Source: Dehalococcoidia bacterium
Lineage (GTDB): Bacteria > Chloroflexota > Dehalococcoidia > GIF9 > AB-539-J10
Length of the DNA: 5,232 nucleotides
Assembly (NCBI GenBank): GCA_004376695.1
Contig: SOJB01000040.1
Span: forward strand, 1 to 5,232
Direction of reading: 5' to 3'
Position numbers and translations under genes: made by a program. Positions 1-3,984 of this stretch are shown here, in pieces. A model generated the notes under the pieces. That model did no database searches and had not been told where the DNA came from. It saw only the letters and a program-made list of their open reading frames with translations. The stretch's first letter is position 1. Each line of letters starts with the position of its first letter.

Positions 1-838
1 GAGATTCTATCACAGTTACGTAACTCACCCAAACCATGCTGCAGAGCTATGACCTCCTCGAAGTGGAGCCAATCGAACGCCGGGCGATTCTGGGGAAGCA
101 GAGCAGCATGAGCCGCACGTATGCCTTTTATGTAGATGGGGTCATCCGTGTATTTCGTGGCCTGGTTAGCGGGCGCCAGGATGGCTGCGGTGCTGCCATC
201 GCTATTGCCGCAGCAATAGAAGAGACCTAGGGGCCAGGCTATGATGGGAGCGTTCAGCACCTGTTCCAGGGTTATCCGGTTGCGGAAATGAGACTTGGGG
301 CAAAGGCTACCATTGTAATGGTTCTTAACCGCAATCTTGGCAATGGTGCGTTTGCCTTCCTCAGGGCTGAGTCCGTATGTGTGGAAACACCGAGTGGCAA
401 TCATGCCGAACGAGCCCGGGGCAGTGCGGCCCGCCTCCAGCACTGTGGTCATGCCCCGGCCAGTTCCCAGGCCAGGAAAGCCAGTATCCTTGAGTTTCTC
501 CACACCCAGTGCCAGAACTAAGTCGTACATGCCGCAGGCGACACCAAAGCAGGCGTTTCTCAAAGCCTCATGTCCTGTGATGCACCAGTTTTCCACTCTG
601 GTCATGGGTATACCGTGCAATTTCAAGGGTCCCGCTAGATGGGTGCAGCCGATGCCAACCACTGGTTGGGTGACGCTCCCATACCAGCAAGGCTGGATAT
701 CCCTGGGGTCGACCCCTGCATCTTCTAGGCCTCATAGGCAGCCTCTATCACCAGGTCATCAAGGCCAGCGTGCCATCTCTCGCCAAATCTAGTGCAGCCC
801 CTACCGACAATGGCAACTTCGTCCTTTATGCTCTCCAT
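1..838 (-). pseudogene. SCP-x-type thiolase / acetyl-CoA acetyltransferase, frameshifted and cut by the left window edge
   Basis: Thiolases of this type cleave or form 3-ketoacyl-CoA. Reading starts at ATG 838-836, seven bases after an AAGGA ribosome site, and gives a family-like N-terminus (DEVAIVGRGCTRFGE) up to a TAG at 727-725 after 37 codons. The family sequence resumes in another frame from 725 (EDAGVDPRDIQ) and stays open for 241 codons to the edge. One missing base, most simply a C giving GCC-CTA-GAA, would restore A-L-E-D. In the restored numbering the likely nucleophile is Cys86 in NWCITGHEA (codon 584-582), and GNSDGSTAAIL is the downstream thiolase motif. Roughly 100 C-terminal residues lie outside the window. 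The gene follows the crotonase stop by 26 bases, so the two probably form an operon. An otherwise intact second frame implies a recent mutation or a sequencing error. The substrate is unknown. Confidence 0.85.
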
Positions 839-845
839 TTGCCTA

Positions 846-850
846 TCCTT
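846..850 (-). promoter_or_regulatory. Ribosome binding site of the thiolase gene
   Basis: On the minus strand AAGGA lies seven bases before the ATG at 838. This supports that start even though the reading frame breaks 37 codons later. The site sits between the crotonase stop (867-865) and the thiolase start, with no room for a promoter. Confidence 0.6.
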
Positions 851-864
851 CTACGGTCAATGGT

Positions 865-1722
865 TCACAATCCTTCCTTTTCTTTCCCTTCATAGACCCC
901 GGGGAAAGTCTCCTTCCTCCTGAATCTTTGCCACTCCGGTTTTTCTTTCCGCCAGAATGCATTCTTCCAGTGCTCGGCTTCCTCCGAAGCGTAGTATTTC
1001 CAGAGATACCGTGACGAAACTGCTTCTATGCCCCGCATATAGGTGGTGGCAGCGTTAAAGCATGCTTTGATACCAGCTATAGCCCCTGGGCTTTTCTCCA
1101 GTATTTCATCGCACCATTTATCCACCTCTCCTTCCAGTTTATCTGCCGGTACTACCTTGTTCACCAACCCCATCTCCAAGGCTTCTTTGGCAGTATATCT
1201 GCGGCAGAGATACCACATTTCCCTGGCTTTCTTCTCTCCTACCACCATCATGAGATCAACGACACCGAGGCCCGGGTCGAAACTTCCCACTAGGGGGCCA
1301 ACCTGCCCAAATACCGCGTTTTCCGAAGCAATGGAGAGGTCACACATCTGTTGATAGACTTGCCCCCCTCCTATGGCATAACCGTTCACTGCCGCGATAA
1401 CTGGCTTGGGCATCTCTCGTATCAGGGTCTTGACCCTCAAATCCTTTTCCAGCATCCCCTTTCGATAGCCGGCTTTCGCTTCCCTGGCATCCCCGCCAGT
1501 GCAAAACGCCTTGTCGCCGGCGCCAGTAAACACCACTACGCCTACAGTATCATCACTTGCCGCATCCTCAAAAGCTCCCACTAACTCCTCTTGGGTAGAG
1601 GTAGTAAACGCATTATGTGCCTCAGGTCTATTTAGGGTTACCCTGGCTACCCCAGGCCTCTTTTCATAGATGATGTCTTTGAGCTCAAATCCCGGCACTT
1701 TTCGCCATTTTCTTGGTTCCAT
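865..1722 (-). CDS. Enoyl-CoA hydratase/isomerase family protein, MenB/BadI-like crotonase
   Basis: This crotonase-fold enzyme of 285 residues acts on a CoA thioester in the cytoplasm. The oxyanion-hole segments are visible: FCTGGD at 74-78 and GYAIGGG at about 114-120. GQVGPLVGSFDPG (about 139-151), the AREMWYLC segment and YYASEE (about 243-248) match the dihydroxynaphthoyl-CoA synthase (MenB) and ketocyclohexanecarboxyl-CoA hydrolase (BadI) group. Ser147, Asp149 and Tyr244 align, by my reading, with MenB active-site Ser161, Asp163 and Tyr258, and the bicarbonate-binding Gly is kept. FCTGGD and GSFDPG lean towards BadI, but no men or bad genes are in view, so the substrate stays open. I chose ATG 1722 because AGGAGG lies four bases upstream. 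An in-frame ATG at 1737 would add MRGGT but places that same purine run inside the coding region. The thiolase gene follows 26 bases downstream. Confidence 0.93.
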   Translation of the reverse strand: MEPRKWRKVPGFELKDIIYEKRPGVARVTLNRPEAHNAFTTSTQEELVGAFEDAASDDTVGVVVFTGAGDKAFCTGGDAREAKAGYRKGMLEKDLRVKTLIREMPKPVIAAVNGYAIGGGQVYQQMCDLSIASENAVFGQVGPLVGSFDPGLGVVDLMMVVGEKKAREMWYLCRRYTAKEALEMGLVNKVVPADKLEGEVDKWCDEILEKSPGAIAGIKACFNAATTYMRGIEAVSSRYLWKYYASEEAEHWKNAFWRKEKPEWQRFRRKETFPGVYEGKEKEGL

Positions 1723-1726
1723 CGTT

Positions 1727-1732
1727 CCTCCT
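1727..1732 (-). promoter_or_regulatory. Ribosome binding site of the crotonase gene
   Basis: A perfect AGGAGG on the minus strand, within AGAGGAGGAA, sits four bases before the ATG at 1722. It favours that ATG over the in-frame ATG at 1737, although the latter has a weaker AGGTGA about nine bases upstream. Confidence 0.6.
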
Positions 1733-1733
1733 C

Positions 1734-1799
1734 TCATCGTGATATTTCACCTGATAGGTCGGCTTTTCCAGAAATAGTTGTACATGCCCGCACCTTCAT
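1734..1799 (-). CDS. Possible 21-residue leader peptide ahead of the crotonase gene
   Basis: A short frame opens at ATG 1799-1797, four bases after a perfect AGGAGG (1804-1809), and closes at TGA 1736-1734. The peptide is MKVRACTTISGKADLSGEIS plus a final R. Its stop overlaps the upstream in-frame ATG (1737) of the crotonase frame in an ATGA arrangement, the usual layout for translational coupling. I recognise no family and see no run of one amino acid of the kind that marks an attenuator. It may instead be a remnant of a longer gene or a chance frame. The strong ribosome site is the main support. Confidence 0.25.
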   Translation of the reverse strand: MKVRACTTISGKADLSGEISR

Positions 1800-2066
1800 A
1801 TAACCTCCTGACTGGCGACGCCGGTGTCCCGTCTTCGTGCCAGGTTCTCACGTATGCCTGCTATTCAGCGCTATGAGGTGACAGCCACTACTGTGGCAGG
1901 CCTTGGCTTGTGTACAGCGTATTTGCCCAGCCCCGGAGTTGCCAAGAAAGAAAGCTCTCGCGCACTCCCGTCGTCCCTCACGCAGGGTTCCCCCATCCAG
2001 GCAGACCTGACCAGCAGTGAGCGCAACCTGTGATGATACCCTGACACTAACTCGAATCTGTAACCG
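1738..2066. other. About 330-base intergenic stretch with many short inverted repeats
   Basis: No recognisable protein reads from any frame between the zinc-ribbon gene and the crotonase. Two minus-strand frames stay open for 60 or more codons but lack family resemblance and ribosome sites. Several pairings are visible: CTGGC 1812-1816 with GCCAG 1839-1843, enclosing GACG/CGTC; GCCTGC 1856-1861 with GCAGGC 1896-1901; GCCAC 1884-1888 with GTGGC 1893-1897; and CTTGGC 1902-1907 with GCCAAG 1941-1946. This would suit a structured RNA or leader on the minus strand, or an old mobile-element remnant. I could not match it to RNase P RNA, tmRNA, SRP RNA or a riboswitch from their conserved bases. Confidence 0.4.
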
Positions 2067-2762
2067 CTATTCCAGAGACAGTATCCGGTTGCAGCTACTA
2101 CACTGGACTATATTACCAGCCTTAGCTTTCTGCCATTGACTCGTAGGCACGGTGATGTGGCATCCCTGGCATCTTCCACGCTCTATCTTGACGACAGCCA
2201 GTTCTTTGGTCAGCCTGATTCGTTCATAAAGGTCGAGGACTTCAGAGTCGATCTGCTTGGCCAGCCCAGCACGGGTCTCCCCAAGCCTGCCAAGCACAGT
2301 TTCAACTTCGCTTTTCCTTAGCCCCAGGGTTTCTTGCCTCTGTTGCCATTCTTCCTTCAATTGCTCGAACTCCTCTGCGCTGGCATTTACTCTGGCTGCT
2401 GTCTCCTCGGCCTGGCTCATTAACCCTAGTAAAGGATCTTCTTTCCGGCTAATCTGGCTCTTAAGCATCGCGGCTTCTTTTTCGAGGTTAACCAGTTCCT
2501 TAGGATTCTTGGTTGTGCCGCCGTAAAGCTTGCTATTGGTCTGCCTGGCTTTCTCTTGAAGATCTTCCAGTTCCCATTCTGACGTCTTTTGGCTTGTCCT
2601 TAGGTCTGCGAGTTGTTCCTTTTCTGAGGAAAGCCTGGATTCGGCGGCAACAAGGGCCTTATTATCGCTCAGCCGGTTCTTAGCCTCATCTAGCTCTTGC
2701 TGCTTCCTTTGAAGGTCCAGGTCAATCCGCTGAAGCTTATGAAGCTGCTCTGGCAAACTCAT
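2067..2762 (-). CDS. Coiled-coil C4-type zinc-ribbon protein (DUF164/CdsZ-like)
   Basis: This 231-residue cytoplasmic protein has a long charged coiled coil (roughly residues 5-185) followed by a C-terminal zinc ribbon. The four ligands are CQGC (Cys198, Cys201) and CSSC (Cys221, Cys224). LYGGTTKNPKEL at about 79-90 is the hallmark motif in the bend of the helical hairpin in this family. Length and layout match the bacterial zinc-ribbon proteins often placed near nucleic-acid or cell-envelope genes. The biochemical role is poorly settled, and nucleic-acid or ribosome-related binding is only an inference. The ATG at 2762 has no Shine-Dalgarno site, but a promoter ends just upstream, so the transcript is probably leaderless. 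The gene follows gmk by 75 bases with its own promoter, so it need not be in the same operon. Confidence 0.92.
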   Translation of the reverse strand: MSLPEQLHKLQRIDLDLQRKQQELDEAKNRLSDNKALVAAESRLSSEKEQLADLRTSQKTSEWELEDLQEKARQTNSKLYGGTTKNPKELVNLEKEAAMLKSQISRKEDPLLGLMSQAEETAARVNASAEEFEQLKEEWQQRQETLGLRKSEVETVLGRLGETRAGLAKQIDSEVLDLYERIRLTKELAVVKIERGRCQGCHITVPTSQWQKAKAGNIVQCSSCNRILSLE

Positions 2763-2772
2763 ATCAGCGGTT

Positions 2773-2802
2773 ATTGTAGAAGTGAAGTGGGAGTATTGTC
2801 AA
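2773..2802 (-). promoter_or_regulatory. Sigma70-like promoter of the zinc-ribbon gene
   Basis: On the minus strand a perfect TTGACA (2802-2797) is followed after 18 bases by TACAAT (2778-2773), five of six matches to the -10 consensus. The -10 box ends only ten bases before the ATG at 2762. A start of transcription about seven bases beyond the -10 box would fall near 2766, leaving almost no leader. Confidence 0.65.
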
Positions 2803-2816
2803 CGAGACCTCGGCAC

Positions 2817-2836
2817 GTTCCTGTGGGAACCAGGAA
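2817..2836 (-). terminator. Weak hairpin after gmk, possible terminator
   Basis: TTCCTG and CAGGAA pair across a seven-base loop just downstream of the gmk stop. No T-run follows, so this is not a standard intrinsic terminator. It could still slow readthrough into the separate promoter downstream. Confidence 0.25.
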
Positions 2837-2837
2837 G

Positions 2838-3452
2838 CTAAAGCTCCACAATGTTGGGTTTCACGCGGCATTTCTCGGCGGCGATAATGGCATCAATCTG
2901 GAATACAACATCATCAAGCTTATCCTGGCGGCTTGTTATGGCATAGTCGAAGAGCAGCAGGCTTTCTGCTTCCTCTTTAGCCGATTTCAACCTCAGAGCG
3001 AGATCCGTCGAAGATTCACTGAGTCGGTTCCTCAACCTCTTCTCCAGTTCTTCCATCGAAGGAGGCATAAGGAAGATGAATACTGCCTGGGGCAGGATTT
3101 TCTTGATAGTAGCGGCGCCCTGAACATCTACTTTCACTATTACATCTACCCCTCTGGACAGAGCCGAAGTGATTTCGTCTCTTGGCACGCCATAGTAGTT
3201 GCCATAGACAGTGGCCCACTCCAGAAACCCATCTTCATCTAGTACTCGTTGAAACTTCTGCCGGGAAAGGAAGTGATAGTCCTCTCCATTCTTCTCACAA
3301 GCACGCTTAGGACGCGTAGTAGCCGTAACTACATAGTGAAAGTGACGCCCTAACTCCCTCATTCTTGTGAGGATAGCATCCTTGCCTACTCCCGAAGGCC
3401 CGGAAAGAACAACCAGCAGGGGCTGAGACCCGTGGCTGCCTCTCCGCTTCAC
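2838..3452 (-). CDS. gmk: Guanylate kinase
   Basis: Guanylate kinase transfers phosphate from ATP to GMP, giving GDP for GTP and nucleotide pools. With the start at GTG 3452 the protein has 204 residues, the usual size. The P-loop GPSGVGKD lies at about 18-25, with Asp where many relatives have Ser, Gly or Thr. The GMP-binding parts are TTRPKR (45-50), EDYHFL (57-62), VYGNYYGVPR (82-91) and DVQGA (109-113). The lid helix carries RLRNRLSESS. I chose GTG 3452 because GGAG lies six bases upstream, the start falls 25 bases after the remA stop, and 17 residues then precede GPSG. A longer reading from GTG 3509 adds 19 residues (MRKKLNCALPDRSFESELP) that do not look like the family and overlap remA by 32 bases. 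The gmk gene often follows remA in bacteria, which supports both calls. Confidence 0.96.
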   Translation of the reverse strand: MKRRGSHGSQPLLVVLSGPSGVGKDAILTRMRELGRHFHYVVTATTRPKRACEKNGEDYHFLSRQKFQRVLDEDGFLEWATVYGNYYGVPRDEITSALSRGVDVIVKVDVQGAATIKKILPQAVFIFLMPPSMEELEKRLRNRLSESSTDLALRLKSAKEEAESLLLFDYAITSRQDKLDDVVFQIDAIIAAEKCRVKPNIVEL

Positions 3453-3458
3453 CGGAAG

Positions 3459-3462
3459 CTCC
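3459..3462 (-). promoter_or_regulatory. Ribosome binding site deciding the gmk start
   Basis: GGAG on the minus strand is six bases before GTG 3452. The competing GTG at 3509 has no comparable purine-rich site upstream. Confidence 0.45.
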
Positions 3463-3477
3463 GACTCAAAGCTTCGG

Positions 3478-3759
3478 TCAGGAAGTGCACAGTTCAACTT
3501 CTTCCTCACACGGCGCGCATGCAGTGGCCAGTCTATTAGCGACGGTCTCTGCGGTCACGTGAGCCAGTATTATGTGACCAGTGTCAAACAGAATGGCGGT
3601 CTTGGCCTTTCTGCCGCGCGTGGCGTCGATCACAAGTCCCGTCTCTCTTGATTCTCGGAGGAGGCGCTTCGTCGGTTGCTGATCTACGGGAAGAAGAGCA
3701 ATCACCCTGTTTACAGCGATGATACTGCCGAAACCTATGTGAACCAGTTCTGTAGCCAT
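3478..3759 (-). CDS. remA: RemA family regulator (DUF370)
   Basis: In Bacillus subtilis, RemA is a ring-forming DNA-binding protein that activates biofilm-matrix and osmoprotection genes. This 93-residue protein matches its length and pattern: HIGFGSIIAVNR at 7-18, KRLLRESRETGLVIDATRGR ending at 50, and AILFDTGHIILAHVTAETV at about 55-73. Arg18 and Arg50 are kept, while the position after Arg50 is Lys rather than Arg. From memory, these arginines contact DNA in Bacillus. The last 15 residues are acidic and Cys-containing (ACAPCEEEVELCTS) and unlike the core. I chose ATG 3759 because GGGAGG lies four bases upstream; a TTG at 3771 in the same frame would contain that site. It is followed by gmk, a conserved pairing. 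The regulon here cannot be seen. Direct DNA binding is inferred from the family. Confidence 0.88.
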   Translation of the reverse strand: MATELVHIGFGSIIAVNRVIALLPVDQQPTKRLLRESRETGLVIDATRGRKAKTAILFDTGHIILAHVTAETVANRLATACAPCEEEVELCTS

Positions 3760-3763
3760 ATTG

Positions 3764-3769
3764 CCTCCC
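3764..3769 (-). promoter_or_regulatory. Ribosome binding site of remA
   Basis: GGGAGG on the minus strand stands four bases before ATG 3759. It settles the start against the upstream in-frame TTG at 3771. Confidence 0.6.
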
Positions 3770-3778
3770 AACTTAAGT

Positions 3779-3784
3779 CTTATA
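3779..3784 (-). promoter_or_regulatory. Possible -10 box for remA-gmk
   Basis: TATAAG on the minus strand matches five of six bases of the -10 consensus and lies 19 bases before the remA start, leaving room for the ribosome site. No good -35 box is visible 16-19 bases further upstream, so this is a weak call. Confidence 0.3.
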
Positions 3785-3816
3785 ATCCGTTGCGCTGTAA
3801 CTAGACAGCCTCCCTA

Positions 3817-3905
3817 TGTTACGCTGAGCGACGCTATGGCCCTCTGAGGTTCTTCGGTCGCGGACCTTCTACTGAGCGCAGCCGAAGTGCTCTCTCAGAA
3901 TGACA
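3817..3905. repeat. Palindromic intergenic element with imperfect terminal inverted repeats (MITE/REP-like)
   Basis: An 89-base element is bounded by TGTTACGCTGAG (3817-3828) and CTCAGAATGACA (3894-3905), which is TGTCATTCTGAG on the other strand. Nine of twelve positions agree. Inside are two hairpins: AGGTTC 3847-3852 with GGACCT 3862-3867, and GAGCGC 3874-3879 with GTGCTC 3887-3892. The TGTCATTCTGAG end resembles a repeat I associate with intergenic regions of Chloroflexota and other genomes, from memory only. No target-site duplication is evident. It sits between the aroA stop and remA, so it might also act as a transcription or mRNA-stability barrier. No second copy is seen in this window. 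Confidence 0.6.
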
Positions 3906-3984
3906 TCAGGGGCGAGTAGTTACATTTCGTTGTGCATTTCTGTCATTGGTTCTCAGATGTTGCTTAGTGTTCAGGATTCCGTGC

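Noticed and set aside
725..731. Programmed -1 frameshift in the thiolase gene
   Set aside because: A -1 step would yield perfect family sequence, but no slippery heptamer is visible at the site, and thiolases are not known for recoding.
36..792. Plus-strand open frames over the left end (36-230, 288-521, 337-792)
   Set aside because: They lie opposite the thiolase reading frames, which show clear family motifs on the minus strand. The plus-strand products show no recognisable pattern.
1043..1584. Plus-strand open frames opposite the crotonase gene
   Set aside because: The crotonase frame on the minus strand is complete with active-site motifs. The opposite frames are byproducts of its codon use.
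1824..2033. 69-codon plus-strand frame in the intergenic stretch
   Set aside because: It starts at GTG without a ribosome site, has low complexity rich in Ser, Ala and Pro, and resembles no family I know. Minus-strand frames over the same bases are equally open, so openness is not evidence.
1738..2066. RNase P RNA (rnpB) downstream of the zinc-ribbon gene
   Set aside because: The position is suggestive, but neither strand has the conserved GAGGAAAGTCC segment or the closing ACAGAA-type segment, and the space is short for the full RNA.
2817..2836. Strong intrinsic terminator after gmk
   Set aside because: The hairpin is short and no T-run follows it, so it was kept only as a low-confidence feature.
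3016..3219. 67-codon minus-strand frame inside gmk
   Set aside because: It is an alternative frame within the guanylate kinase gene, whose motifs read in a different frame.
2697..3242. 181-codon plus-strand frame across the zinc-ribbon start and gmk
   Set aside because: It covers a promoter and the guanylate kinase core on the other strand. Its product has no family features.
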